Shown here: positions 33,708 to 43,906 of the stretch, piece by piece
Position numbering within the stretch: the first letter of the stretch is position 1
Layout: the number at the start of each line of letters is the position of its first letter
DNA from: Lachnoclostridium sp.
GTDB lineage: Bacteria > Bacillota > Clostridia > Lachnospirales > Lachnospiraceae
DNA length: 53,374 nucleotides
Direction: 5' to 3'
Assembly (NCBI GenBank): GCA_023664665.1
Contig: JAMPEY010000022.1
Location: 1 to 53,374, forward strand
Notes under the pieces: model-generated
Database searches by the model: none
What the model was told of the DNA's origin: nothing
What the model saw: the letters and a program-made list of their open reading frames with translations, nothing else
Translations under genes and position numbers: made by a program

Positions 33708-35513
33708 TTAACTTTGAATTTTCTTAAGCTGGTAAAACTCTCCTTTCAGCTCCATCAATTCCTCATAAGTGCCGTATTCCACACATTTGCCCTTTGCAAT
33801 GACCGCAATCTTATCCGCATCCCGTATCGTGGACAGACGGTGCGCCACAATAAAGGTGGTACGGTTTCTGGTCAGATTGTTCACCGCTTCCTGAATCAGC
33901 TTTTCCGAAATGCTGTCCAATGCGGAAGTTGCTTCATCCAGCACAATAATTTTAGGGTCGCGGATCAGAGCCCTTGCAATGGAAATACGCTGCCTCTGTC
34001 CTCCCGACAGCTTGCCGCCGTGCTCTCCCACCATAGTGTCCAGACCTTTGGGCAGGGAATCTACCAAGTCTTTTAAATTTGCCGCTTCCACAACCTCTAA
34101 AAGCTTCTCCTCCGTCACATTGTCACAGCCATAAGTGATATTCTCCCGAATGGTTCCCGAAAACAGAATGGAGTTTTGGGGAACGACCGCCAGATATTTA
34201 CGGTAAGTCCTTAAGTCAATTTCCCTAAGATCCTGTCCGTCCAGCAAAAGTTCTCCGCTGTCCGCCAGATAAAAACCGATAACCAGATTGAGAATAGTGG
34301 TCTTGCCGGCGCCGGATTCTCCCACCAACGCTATGGTCTCCCCCTGCCTAACCTCCAGATTTAAGCCGTTTAAGGTATTTTTCTCTCCTTCATGATAGGT
34401 AAAGCGGACATCTTTAAAGGAAAACTGCCCTTCCACCTTTTCTATGGGGCGTTTGCCCTCATTTTGCTCTATATCATCGGACAACAGCACTTCTCCGATG
34501 GAATTGACGGATTCCACCCCTTTGGCAATAATGGGCACCAGAGTAAGGATTGCGGATACCTGATTCACAATGGTGGAAAAATAATTCTGATAAAGGGCAA
34601 TGTCTCCTACCTGAATATTTTGTTGAAATGCCAGATATCCGGTAAACGCCAGACAGACAATCTGGAAAATCTGAAAGATTGCCCATCCCACGGAACCAAA
34701 GAGCGCCTGTATCAAATCCAGCTTATACCCCCGCTCCGCCACCAGAAAAAGCTGGTCATTCATCTTACGGACTTCCTCGTCTTCCAGCGCATGAGCCCTT
34801 GTCACGGGAATCAGTTCCACCATCTCCATAACTCTGGCTGAGGTTTCCTCCATTTCCCGCCGGAATTCCGAATTACGCTTTTTCATAATGTTGCGAAATC
34901 CCACCATGGTAATCGCCGCAATAGGCGTGGTAACCAGAAAAAACAAAAATACAACCAGACTCTTGCTGACCGTGACCACCAGTGCAACGCCTATATTCAG
35001 CGCAATATTTAAAATACTTAAAAAAGTCTGTGTGGAAAGGCTCTCCACCGCCTCCACATCCCTCATGACCTTGGACTGCAGGCGTCCGGACTGTGTTTCT
35101 ATGTGATAGGCAATGGAAAGCTTCTGCAGCTTACAGATGATCGCCTTGCGCAGACCTGTTTCCGCATAGCGGGTGGCTTGGCTTTTATAATCCGTATACA
35201 GATAGTTCATGGGAACATTTAAAGCAATGAGCGCCACCATCAGCACGGTATAACCCACAATATTCCTCACCGTATCGGGATTTCCTGCCGTAATGTCATT
35301 GATAATATTGGCCACCACAATGGGCAGAATCCATACGCAGGCATGTTTGATAAAAAAACAGATAACCGCCAGCACGAATTTATGGTAGTTACCCTTATAG
35401 ATACCTACCAATGTGCGTATAGGATGCCCCTGATACTTTGCATATACTTCCGTGAACCAATGCTCCGGCTCCATGCCTTTCGGGGGTCTCATTTTATCTT
35501 CAAATGTTGACAT
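33708..35513 (-). CDS. ABC transporter, fused permease and ATP-binding protein
   Basis: A 601-aa half-transporter of the exporter type (MdlB/MsbA-like). The N-terminal six-helix membrane domain spans about 45-330. The nucleotide-binding domain has Walker A GESGAGKTT, the signature LSGGQRQR, Walker B IIVLDEATSALD and the H-loop IVAHRLST. As a half-transporter it must dimerise; no partner half is adjacent, so a homodimer is likely. The substrate (lipid, peptide or drug) cannot be told. It lies downstream of ilvC, behind a strong terminator, so it probably has its own promoter. Confidence 0.93.
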   Translation of the reverse strand: MSTFEDKMRPPKGMEPEHWFTEVYAKYQGHPIRTLVGIYKGNYHKFVLAVICFFIKHACVWILPIVVANIINDITAGNPDTVRNIVGYTVLMVALIALNVPMNYLYTDYKSQATRYAETGLRKAIICKLQKLSIAYHIETQSGRLQSKVMRDVEAVESLSTQTFLSILNIALNIGVALVVTVSKSLVVFLFFLVTTPIAAITMVGFRNIMKKRNSEFRREMEETSARVMEMVELIPVTRAHALEDEEVRKMNDQLFLVAERGYKLDLIQALFGSVGWAIFQIFQIVCLAFTGYLAFQQNIQVGDIALYQNYFSTIVNQVSAILTLVPIIAKGVESVNSIGEVLLSDDIEQNEGKRPIEKVEGQFSFKDVRFTYHEGEKNTLNGLNLEVRQGETIALVGESGAGKTTILNLVIGFYLADSGELLLDGQDLREIDLRTYRKYLAVVPQNSILFSGTIRENITYGCDNVTEEKLLEVVEAANLKDLVDSLPKGLDTMVGEHGGKLSGGQRQRISIARALIRDPKIIVLDEATSALDSISEKLIQEAVNNLTRNRTTFIVAHRLSTIRDADKIAVIAKGKCVEYGTYEELMELKGEFYQLKKIQS

Positions 35514-35549
35514 AATCCTATCCTTTCATCATACAAAAAATATACATGT

Positions 35550-35575
35550 AAAAAGGGGATGCTTGATGCATCCCC
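35550..35575 (-). terminator. Intrinsic terminator of ilvC
   Basis: GGGGATGC and GCATCCCC form an 8-bp stem around a 5-nt loop, followed on the minus strand by TTTTT. It begins about 10 bp after the ilvC stop. Confidence 0.9.
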
Positions 35576-35584
35576 ATCCTGCTC

Positions 35585-36667
<1,083 letters not shown>

Positions 36668-36695
36668 CTAGAGCTAACAATTTGTAAAATACGGT

Positions 36696-37193
36696 CTACA
36701 GCATCGTAATATTTTCCGTACCCCTGCCCAATCCTGCGATTCCGGTTCTGGCAAGCTCCAATATCTCCTGTCCGTCAAAGAGACTGATAAAAGCGTCTAT
36801 CTTACTCTGATTTCCGGTCAGTTCAATGATAAGGCTCTCTGCGGACATATCCACAATATTGGCACGGAAAGTATTGGCGGCCGCGATAATATTAAGCCTT
36901 GTATCCGCCGTGGCTTTCACCTTAATCATCACAAGTTCCCTATATACGCTCTCTTCCGGTTTTAACTCTCTGACATTTAGCACATCCACAAGCTTTCCTA
37001 CCTGCTTCTCAATCTGCTCAAGCACCTCATCGTCCCCAGAAGTCACAATGGTGATTCTGGAATACTTGGGGTCAGCAGTCACTCCTGCCGTAATACTCTC
37101 TATATTATAGCCCCGTCTCGAAAACAGCCCCGAAATACGGCTCAACACGCCGGATGTATTGTCTACCAATAACTGAAATACTCTTTTCTGCAT
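36696..37193 (-). CDS. ilvN: Acetolactate synthase small subunit, first copy
   Basis: A 165-aa regulatory subunit with an N-terminal ACT domain (RVFQLLVDNTSGVLSRISGLFSRRGYNIESI) that binds valine for feedback control, and a C-terminal ALS_ss domain (about 85-160, RELVMIKVKA...IVDMSAESLIIELTG). This is the common, full-length form. ATG 37193 is chosen for the ATGGAGTT site; ATG 37205 is close and possible. It is paired with ilvC, not with a large subunit; the only ilvB in the window lies beyond the glycosyltransferase gene with its own small subunit. A TTGACA-N17-TATATT promoter is directly upstream. Confidence 0.93.
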   Translation of the reverse strand: MQKRVFQLLVDNTSGVLSRISGLFSRRGYNIESITAGVTADPKYSRITIVTSGDDEVLEQIEKQVGKLVDVLNVRELKPEESVYRELVMIKVKATADTRLNIIAAANTFRANIVDMSAESLIIELTGNQSKIDAFISLFDGQEILELARTGIAGLGRGTENITML

Positions 37194-37248
37194 TTTAAAC
37201 TCCATTCCGCCTTGAGCGGTCAAATAGAAATGAAAACCTACATTTCTT

Positions 37249-37277
37249 AATATAGCAATTTCACGCCTGCTTGTCAA
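37249..37277 (-). promoter_or_regulatory. Promoter of ilvN-ilvC
   Basis: Minus-strand consensus TTGACA (37272-37277) and TATATT (37249-37254) with 17-bp spacing. The transcript leader is only about 50 nt, too short for a T-box or a leader-peptide attenuator. Confidence 0.75.
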
Positions 37278-37307
37278 CTGCCATATGTCTAAACTTATGG
37301 ATTTTTC

Positions 37308-37337
37308 TTGTCTTTATTTGTGAAATGATGCTATAAT
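37308..37337 (+). promoter_or_regulatory. Promoter of the glycosyltransferase-like gene
   Basis: TTGTCT (37308-37313) and a consensus TATAAT (37332-37337) spaced by 18 bp, about 40 bp before the start. It is back to back with the ilvN-ilvC promoter. Confidence 0.55.
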
Positions 37338-37376
37338 AAATGTAACGATTCGGAGTCATGGGCGGATGGGAGCAAA

Positions 37377-38951
37377 ATGCAAAGTTTAAAATCAGACCGT
37401 TTATCATTCATATGTCAACGATTATGCTGCATCGGCAATATCATCATCCGTGTAACGGGCAGCTTTATTTTTCTGTTCCTTTTCTGGTATTCCTTTAGGT
37501 TTACACAGTACATGCCTCCCAACTCACCGGAATTCCCTGTTGAAAGAGCCGATTCCGTCTTATGGAATCTGTTGACAATGCTTGTATTCGGGGGCATTTT
37601 TACAGGACTTACGGCACTTGGGAAAAAACTCTCCAGCAAAGCCAAGGACATCATTTTACGATGTCTGGTTTCGTTTATGGTGTTCTGCGTCCTGTTTTTC
37701 GGTTTTCAATGGATTTTGTCGGCGGACAGAGTCCCTGCGGCGGATCAGTTCTATGTCTGCCATGAAGTGAATAATTTTATGCAGGGAACTTATCTTGCTC
37801 TTGAGAAAGGATATTATTGTGAATTATATCCCCAGCAGTTGGGACTGATTGCCCTGTTGGAGCTTACTTTTTCCATAGCCGGTCCCAACAATTACTTCGC
37901 ATTTGAAGTCATCTCCGTCCTGTCGGCTGCAGGCATTGCATTTCTCGGCTACCGCATCCTTCGGGAAATTACAAAGGATTTTTCTGCCGGCATATGTTAC
38001 TGTCTGTTAATGGCAGGATGCCTGCCCATGATTTTTTATACCAGCTATGTCTATGGGGAAATCACCGGCGCTTTCTTCTCTTTCCTTGCCGTGTTTTTTG
38101 CCCTTCGCTATAAAAATCAAAAGAAACACCGCTTATTTTATCTGTCGGGAATCCTGCTATCATTTTCCATGGCATTTCTCATAAGAAAAAATTCCTTAAT
38201 CCTCATGCTCGCTTTCTGTCTTACCGCCCTTTTATGGTCCTTCAAAGAAAAAGACAGGAAAATGCTCGTCACGGCGCTGCTTGCCATTATCCTGCCTTCT
38301 TTAGCTTTCTTCGGCATACAGCAGATGTATGAGATGCGCTCCGGCATCGAAAAATCCTCCGGCATCCCCGCCAGCGCATGGATTGCCATGGGACTGGAAG
38401 AACATGACGGAAGATTCGGCTGGTATTATGGCACAAGAGGTAAGGACGCCTACACGGAAAGCGGATATAACAGAGAAATTGCGGACGCCGTCTGTAAACA
38501 GGAAATCAAAGCCCGGCTGCAATATTTCATAAGCCGACCCTCCTATGCCATACATTTCTTTAAACAGAAACAGTTGTCACAGTGGAACGAACCTTTATAT
38601 CAGGCTTATCATTTCAGCCAGAATTATTCGGAAGACTCCGTTCCTTCGGAAGGTTCTTTTCTCTTTTGGCTGGAGGAACATTTTACGCTGTTACTGGATA
38701 TCTGTGACAAACTGCAGATGATTCTCTATCTGGGTATGCTTCTGTATTTTATTTTTGCGGTGAAAAGGGATTCCGATATGCTGCAGCATATCCTTCCCGT
38801 CATGATTATAGGGGGATTCCTTTTCAGCATGATATGGGAAGCCAAAGCAAGATATATTTTTGCCTATTATCTGGCAATGTTTCCCATGGCGGTCATCGGT
38901 TACCGGCAGTTTTTCCTGACATTCATCCAAAAGTTAAAAAAACAAACCTGA
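37377..38951 (+). CDS. Polytopic membrane protein, GT-C/ArnT-like glycosyltransferase
   Basis: A 524-aa protein with about twelve membrane helices. An Asp in the first large loop (ADQFYVCHEVNNF) and the segment YYCELYPQQLGLIALLE match the layout of GT-C enzymes (PMT/ArnT/RgtA group) that transfer sugars from polyprenyl-phosphate carriers outside the cell. A larger extracytoplasmic part lies at about 320-430. The acceptor is unknown; wall polymers or lipids are likely. It sits alone between the two ilv units, on the opposite strand to both, as if inserted between them. The start follows GGGAGC. Confidence 0.72.
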   Translation: MQSLKSDRLSFICQRLCCIGNIIIRVTGSFIFLFLFWYSFRFTQYMPPNSPEFPVERADSVLWNLLTMLVFGGIFTGLTALGKKLSSKAKDIILRCLVSFMVFCVLFFGFQWILSADRVPAADQFYVCHEVNNFMQGTYLALEKGYYCELYPQQLGLIALLELTFSIAGPNNYFAFEVISVLSAAGIAFLGYRILREITKDFSAGICYCLLMAGCLPMIFYTSYVYGEITGAFFSFLAVFFALRYKNQKKHRLFYLSGILLSFSMAFLIRKNSLILMLAFCLTALLWSFKEKDRKMLVTALLAIILPSLAFFGIQQMYEMRSGIEKSSGIPASAWIAMGLEEHDGRFGWYYGTRGKDAYTESGYNREIADAVCKQEIKARLQYFISRPSYAIHFFKQKQLSQWNEPLYQAYHFSQNYSEDSVPSEGSFLFWLEEHFTLLLDICDKLQMILYLGMLLYFIFAVKRDSDMLQHILPVMIIGGFLFSMIWEAKARYIFAYYLAMFPMAVIGYRQFFLTFIQKLKKQT

Positions 38952-38963
38952 CCAAAATTTCCT

Positions 38964-39455
38964 TTACTCCTCGCCTTCCATGCATTTGGACAGCGCGAGG
39001 GTTCCGGTTCTCGCCACTTCCACAATGCTGATGGATTGGAGCATATTAAGCATCAGCCTGATTTTTTCCGGTGTATCGCATACCTGAATCATCATCTGGC
39101 GGATGGACATGTCCACGATATCCGCCCCCATAACCTCGCAGATTTCCATGATTTCGCGTCTGTTTCCCTTATTGTACTTTACTTTTACTAACATCAATTC
39201 TCTGGTAATGCACTGTTGTTCCGAAAAAGTTTTTACTTTGATGACATCCAATTTCTTATTAAGCTGTTTCTCAATCTGCTCAATGGTACGCTCGTCGCCG
39301 CTGGAAACAATCGTCATGCAGGACACTGTGGTATTATCGGTCTCCCCCACCGCAAGACTGTCAATATTAAAACATCTTCGGGAAAAAAGCCCCGCCACCT
39401 TGCACAGTACGCCGGAACGGTTTTCCACCTGTACGGAATAAATTCTCTTTTTCAT
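38964..39455 (-). CDS. ilvN: Acetolactate synthase small subunit, second copy
   Basis: A 163-aa regulatory subunit: N-terminal ACT domain (RIYSVQVENRSGVLCKVAGLFSRRCFNIDSL) and C-terminal ALS_ss-type domain (RELMLVKVKYN...IVDMSIRQMMIQV). It differs clearly from the first copy, including Cys residues at 18 and 28 of the ACT region (C-K-V, RRCFN) and a different effector-loop sequence (GETDNTT), so its feedback response may differ. It follows ilvB by 36 bp and is surely co-transcribed with it. It is convergent with the glycosyltransferase-like gene. Confidence 0.9.
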   Translation of the reverse strand: MKKRIYSVQVENRSGVLCKVAGLFSRRCFNIDSLAVGETDNTTVSCMTIVSSGDERTIEQIEKQLNKKLDVIKVKTFSEQQCITRELMLVKVKYNKGNRREIMEICEVMGADIVDMSIRQMMIQVCDTPEKIRLMLNMLQSISIVEVARTGTLALSKCMEGEE

Positions 39456-39491
39456 AATTTACAATTTCCTTTCCATGATTTTTACGCCTGT

Positions 39492-41108
39492 TTATTTTAC
39501 CAGATCCATGGGGTCTACCAGACACTCCAAAAGCACCGAATTTTCGCAGTGTAAAAATCTGTTGATGATATCCTCCGCGTTCTCCATGGTTTTCAGGCAT
39601 AGATAATCAAAATCATATGCAGCGGAAAGTTTCTCCAAGTCGGGACTCCCTGACAAATCTACAACCGAATAATGATCCTTATAGGTATAATGCTGATATT
39701 CCCTTACCATGCCCAGATAATTATTTTTCAAAACAATAATCTTTGCCTGCACATTATGCTGCCTGTAAGTTGCAAGCTCCATCATGGACATCTGGAAAGA
39801 ACCGTCGCCGCATACCGCAATCACCTGCCTGTCCGGCGCGGCAAGCTTGGCTCCCATAGCCGCCGGAATGGAATATCCCATGGTTCCCATGCCTCCGGAA
39901 GTCAGAAACTTTCCCTGTTTTACAATATGATAGCCGCAGGACCAAATCTGATTCTGTCCCACATCCGCCACATACACGGCATCCTCATCCATTTTTTCGG
40001 ATAAAAGGGTAATAAATGCTGCCGGGTCCACATAGGAAGGATTGGGACTTCTTCTGGGCATCATGCTCTCCTTATATCCCTGCAGGATTTTGATCCATTC
40101 CTCATAATCCCCTTCCAGTTCTTCCTTTGCAAAATCCTCAAAAATATGTTTGGCATCTCCTACCAACGGAATGGTAGGACCCGCATTTTTGCCGATTTCC
40201 GCCGGGTCTACATCGATATGCACCAATACCTTATCCTGGGTAATCAAATCCGGCTGGCTCACCGCCCTGTCGGCTACCCTTGCCCCTACCATAATCAGCA
40301 GGTCCGACTCATTCATGGCACGGTTGGCATAAGGTTTTCCGTTATTGCCCACCATTCCGAAATACATGGGATGTCTGGTAGGCATAACCCCTATTCCCAT
40401 CATGGTGGACACTACCGGAATCCGGTATTTTTCGGAAAAAAGTCTGAGTTCATCCTGCGCATCGCTGAGAAGCACACCGCCCCCCGCGCAGATAATAGGG
40501 CGCTTTGCCTTTTGCAGCTCCTTGATGACCTTTTTTATCTGCACCGCATGCCCCTTTACGGTGGGCTTGTATGTGCGCATATTCACTTCTTCCGGATATT
40601 TAAACTTACTGATCTGGGCATTCTGGATATCTATGGGCACATCAATCAACACGGGGCCTTTTCTTCCGGTGTTGGCAATATGAAATGCCTCCTTGAAAAT
40701 TCTGGGAATATCGTTTACATTTCTCACCAGATAACTGTATTTTACAAAAGATTCCACCGCTCCGGTAATATCCGCCTCCTGAAACACATCACTTCCCAGC
40801 AGCTCACTGTTTACCTGTCCCGTGATAACCACTAAAGGAATGCTGTCCGCAAATGCCGTGGCAATTCCGGTAATCACATTGGTGGCGCCGGGACCGGAGG
40901 TCACCGCGCACACACCGGGCCTTCCGGTAAGCCTTGCCATGCCGCTTGCCGCGTGGGCGGCATTCTGCTCCGTCCTGATTAAGATGGTCCTGATATCGGA
41001 CTCCAATATACTATTGTAAAAAGGACAGATTGCAACGCCGGGATAGCCGAATACAATCTCTACCTTTTCCTCCTCCAAACATCTGATAATGGCATCTGCT
41101 CCATTCAT
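39492..41108 (-). CDS. ilvB: Acetolactate synthase large subunit (variant active site)
   Basis: A 538-aa thiamine-diphosphate enzyme that joins two pyruvates, or pyruvate and 2-ketobutyrate. The three TPP-enzyme domains are present, with the catalytic Glu47 and the cofactor motif GDGSFQMSM...NN. Several residues near the active site differ from the usual acetolactate synthase: GYPGVAI for GYPGGAI (Val25) and RTEQNAAHAASG for RHEQGAAHAADG. The family is usually 550-600 aa. With ilvN directly behind it, acetolactate synthesis is still the best call, but a related 2-keto acid reaction is possible. Confidence 0.88.
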   Translation of the reverse strand: MNGADAIIRCLEEEKVEIVFGYPGVAICPFYNSILESDIRTILIRTEQNAAHAASGMARLTGRPGVCAVTSGPGATNVITGIATAFADSIPLVVITGQVNSELLGSDVFQEADITGAVESFVKYSYLVRNVNDIPRIFKEAFHIANTGRKGPVLIDVPIDIQNAQISKFKYPEEVNMRTYKPTVKGHAVQIKKVIKELQKAKRPIICAGGGVLLSDAQDELRLFSEKYRIPVVSTMMGIGVMPTRHPMYFGMVGNNGKPYANRAMNESDLLIMVGARVADRAVSQPDLITQDKVLVHIDVDPAEIGKNAGPTIPLVGDAKHIFEDFAKEELEGDYEEWIKILQGYKESMMPRRSPNPSYVDPAAFITLLSEKMDEDAVYVADVGQNQIWSCGYHIVKQGKFLTSGGMGTMGYSIPAAMGAKLAAPDRQVIAVCGDGSFQMSMMELATYRQHNVQAKIIVLKNNYLGMVREYQHYTYKDHYSVVDLSGSPDLEKLSAAYDFDYLCLKTMENAEDIINRFLHCENSVLLECLVDPMDLVK

Positions 41109-41124
41109 AATAACTCCTCCTCTT

Positions 41125-41182
41125 ATTATACTCGTAAACGCAATTATCTGCCGATTTCAATATTTTTCTACCATGCGTTTAC
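41125..41182 (-). promoter_or_regulatory. ilvB promoter region with operator-like inverted repeat
   Basis: A TATAAT (plus 41125-41130) lies just before the ilvB ribosome site. Directly upstream, GTAAACGCA (41134-41142) and TGCGTTTAC (41174-41182) form a 9-bp inverted repeat with 40 bp centre spacing. No good -35 is seen. The repeat sits where a dimeric regulator would control the promoter. Confidence 0.45.
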
Positions 41183-41231
41183 TCGTTATACAATTTATGC
41201 TGTGGAAAATATTTTCGTTAATGAGTATAAA

Positions 41232-43766
41232 TTACGACTTTTCGGTCTGTCTCAATTTTTGCGCTAATTTTACGGCGTCGGCGGCATCCGTGGAATAACC
41301 GTCCGCTCCGATTTCCGCGGCATATTCCTGAGTGATCACCGCGCCGCCCACCATGATTTTGGTATCCAGACGCTCTTCCTTTGCAAGGGCTATCACTTCC
41401 CTCATTCTCTGCATGGTAGTGGTCATCAGAGCCGAAAGGGCAATAATCTGCGCATGATGTTCCTTTGCCGCCGCAATAATCTCTTCCTTGGGGACATCCT
41501 TGCCCAGATCAATCACTTGAAAACCATAATTTCTAAGCATCAGAGCCACCAGATTTTTGCCGATGTCATGGATGTCGCCTTCCACCGTGGCAATGATCAC
41601 CACCGGCATATCTTTTCCGTGGGTCTCTTTCAGCAGTAACGGTTCCAACACTTCAATGGCATTTTTCATAGCCTCCGCACTGGCAATCAACTGGGGCAGA
41701 AAATATTTGCCCTTATCAAAATATTCTCCCACGGTATTGATGGCGGGAAGCAACGCTTCGTTTAAAAGCACGGAAGGGTCTTCTCCCGCCGCCAGCGCCT
41801 GTCTTGTAAGCTCCGCAATTCCGCTGCGGTTGCCCTTTAACACGGCATTGCTCAAAGAATCTTTGGGATCCGAATCCGGACTGTTTTGTATACCGGCATC
41901 TGTACTGCTTAAACTTTGCCTGTCAATATTTGTTCCGCCTGTATCCGTTTCCGGACTTTTTTCCGCCTTCAGCCGGGCTAAATCCGCTTCTTTTTGTTCC
42001 CGCTTTTCCTTTACTCTTCCGGCATACTCAATATAACGCAAATCCGCCTCTTCCTTTGCCAGAAGCAGGTCCGCCGCCAAAGCACAGCTCATCAAAAGCT
42101 CCTGGGAGGGATTGGCGATTGCCATGGTCAGCCCTTCCTTTATGGCAAGGGTCAGAAATGCCGTATTCACAAAATTCCTCTCCGGCATGCCAAAGGAAAT
42201 ATTAGAAAGCCCGCAGATAGTTGCAAACCCCTGCTCCCTGCAGTAATGAATGGTCTCCAATGCCTCCAGTCCCGCCTGTTTATTGGCTCCCACCGTAGTT
42301 ACCAGACCGTCCACCACAATATCTTCCTTGCGCATTCCCAGTTCCAACGCCCTACTGCTGATTTTCTCAATAATCTGCCTTTTTTCCTCCATATTTTCAG
42401 GCAGCCCCTTGTCCGACAGAGGCAGCAGAATAAACATTGCACCGTATTTTGCCACTATGGGAAGCAGTTTCTCAAACTTTTCCGTTTCTAAAGACACGGA
42501 ATTGACCAACGCCCTTCCGGGGTAATGGCGGAGAGCCGCCTCCAGCACCTCTACATAGCTGGAATCTAATGACAGCGGAAGATTCGTGGCGCTCCCCAGT
42601 TCCTCAATAGCTTTTAGCATCATTTCCTTCTCGTCAATACCGCTCATTCCCATATTGACATCCAATACCTGTGCGCCGCATTCTTCCTGTTCCTGCGCAA
42701 ACTGAACCACCTTCTCCATGGAGCCCTCGCGAAGCTGTGCCTGTAAAAGTTTCTTACCGGTAGGATTGATGCGCTCTCCTACAATAATAAATTTATCTCC
42801 CTGTGAGAAAGACACCGTCATGCGCTCGGAAGTAAGATAACCCGTTCCTTCGGGTCTTCTTTGCACAGTCCCCCTGCTTTCTTCTCCGAATTTTTCATGA
42901 ATCTTTTCTATAAATTCCGGCGTAGTGCCGCAGCAACCGCCGATCAAAACGGCTCCGGCTTCCACCAGCTCTTCCATTTCCTCTGCAAAAGTATCCGCAT
43001 CCATGTCATAATCCGTGCCGCCCTCCTCGTTCAAAAAAGGAAGCCCGGCATTGGGCTTTGCAATAATGGGAATGCTGCACACGGACGCCATGTCCGAAAT
43101 AATCTGCTTCATATGCGCCGGACCCGTGGAGCAGTTGGCCCCCACGGCGCAGGCTCCCAGACTTTGCGCCACAATGGCCGCTGTCCCCGAATCCGTGCCG
43201 TACAGAGTCCTTCCGCTTTTCTCAAAAGTAAAGGACGCCATAACCGGCAGGTCGCAGACTTCCTTTGCCGCAATTAACGCCGCCCTTGTTTCCGCGAGGC
43301 TCATCATGGTTTCCACCACTAAAAGATCCACTCCCGCCTCTTCCATGCAGAGAATCTGCTCTTTATAAATATCGATTAAATCCTCAAGCTCCATCCTGCC
43401 CATGGGTTTTAACTGCTCTCCCGTCATGGTCAGGTCTCCTGCAACATACACTTTCCCACGGGTGCCGGAAGCCGCCGCTTCTCTGGAAATAGCCACCAGC
43501 TCCTTTATCATGGACTTCATCTGATGTTCCAAATGATATTCGGCAAGCTTAACACGGTTTGCCGTAAAGGTGGGGGCATACAGAATATTGGTTCCCGCTT
43601 TCACATATTCTTTCTGCAGGGAAAGCATAACATCCCTGTTTTTTAAAATCCACTCTTCGGGACATACTCCCGAGGGCATCCCCGCCTTCACCAGATTGGA
43701 GCCCGTGGCCCCGTCCAGATAAACTATATGCTGATTTACAAATTTCTCAAACTCTTTTTTTGTCAT
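41232..43766 (-). CDS. metH: Cobalamin-dependent methionine synthase without reactivation domain
   Basis: An 844-aa multi-domain enzyme that moves methyl from methyl-tetrahydrofolate to homocysteine. Domain order: homocysteine methyltransferase (1-290; zinc ligands in GANCSTGP and GGCCGTTP), folate/pterin-binding (about 310-580), then a Ser/Asp-rich linker (about 600-645), the helical cap and the B12-binding domain (EGDIHDIGKN, with the cobalt-ligand His in DIHDIGKN, 731-738). The C-terminal SAM-dependent reactivation domain of E. coli MetH is absent, as usual in Clostridia, so a separate reactivase is expected. It is upstream of ilvB but separated by the operator-like repeat. Confidence 0.93.
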   Translation of the reverse strand: MTKKEFEKFVNQHIVYLDGATGSNLVKAGMPSGVCPEEWILKNRDVMLSLQKEYVKAGTNILYAPTFTANRVKLAEYHLEHQMKSMIKELVAISREAAASGTRGKVYVAGDLTMTGEQLKPMGRMELEDLIDIYKEQILCMEEAGVDLLVVETMMSLAETRAALIAAKEVCDLPVMASFTFEKSGRTLYGTDSGTAAIVAQSLGACAVGANCSTGPAHMKQIISDMASVCSIPIIAKPNAGLPFLNEEGGTDYDMDADTFAEEMEELVEAGAVLIGGCCGTTPEFIEKIHEKFGEESRGTVQRRPEGTGYLTSERMTVSFSQGDKFIIVGERINPTGKKLLQAQLREGSMEKVVQFAQEQEECGAQVLDVNMGMSGIDEKEMMLKAIEELGSATNLPLSLDSSYVEVLEAALRHYPGRALVNSVSLETEKFEKLLPIVAKYGAMFILLPLSDKGLPENMEEKRQIIEKISSRALELGMRKEDIVVDGLVTTVGANKQAGLEALETIHYCREQGFATICGLSNISFGMPERNFVNTAFLTLAIKEGLTMAIANPSQELLMSCALAADLLLAKEEADLRYIEYAGRVKEKREQKEADLARLKAEKSPETDTGGTNIDRQSLSSTDAGIQNSPDSDPKDSLSNAVLKGNRSGIAELTRQALAAGEDPSVLLNEALLPAINTVGEYFDKGKYFLPQLIASAEAMKNAIEVLEPLLLKETHGKDMPVVIIATVEGDIHDIGKNLVALMLRNYGFQVIDLGKDVPKEEIIAAAKEHHAQIIALSALMTTTMQRMREVIALAKEERLDTKIMVGGAVITQEYAAEIGADGYSTDAADAVKLAQKLRQTEKS

Positions 43767-43906
43767 TTTAAATCTCTTCTTCGTATATTAGTTTGTGCCT
43801 TATTTCTTAGTTTTTAATAAGCTTTCACGAATTAGTTGCATTTTTTCACAAAATATGATAAATTTTTAGTAATATGCAATATACAGAAATGTTTGGAGGT
43901 AACAGC

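Noticed and set aside
37194..37376. T-box or leader-peptide attenuator before ilvN-ilvC
   Set aside because: The promoter lies about 50 nt before the start, leaving no room for either.
43767..43906. A SAM or cobalamin riboswitch upstream of metH
   Set aside because: The gap is only about 140 bp, shared with a divergent gene, A/T-rich, and lacks the conserved core of either class.
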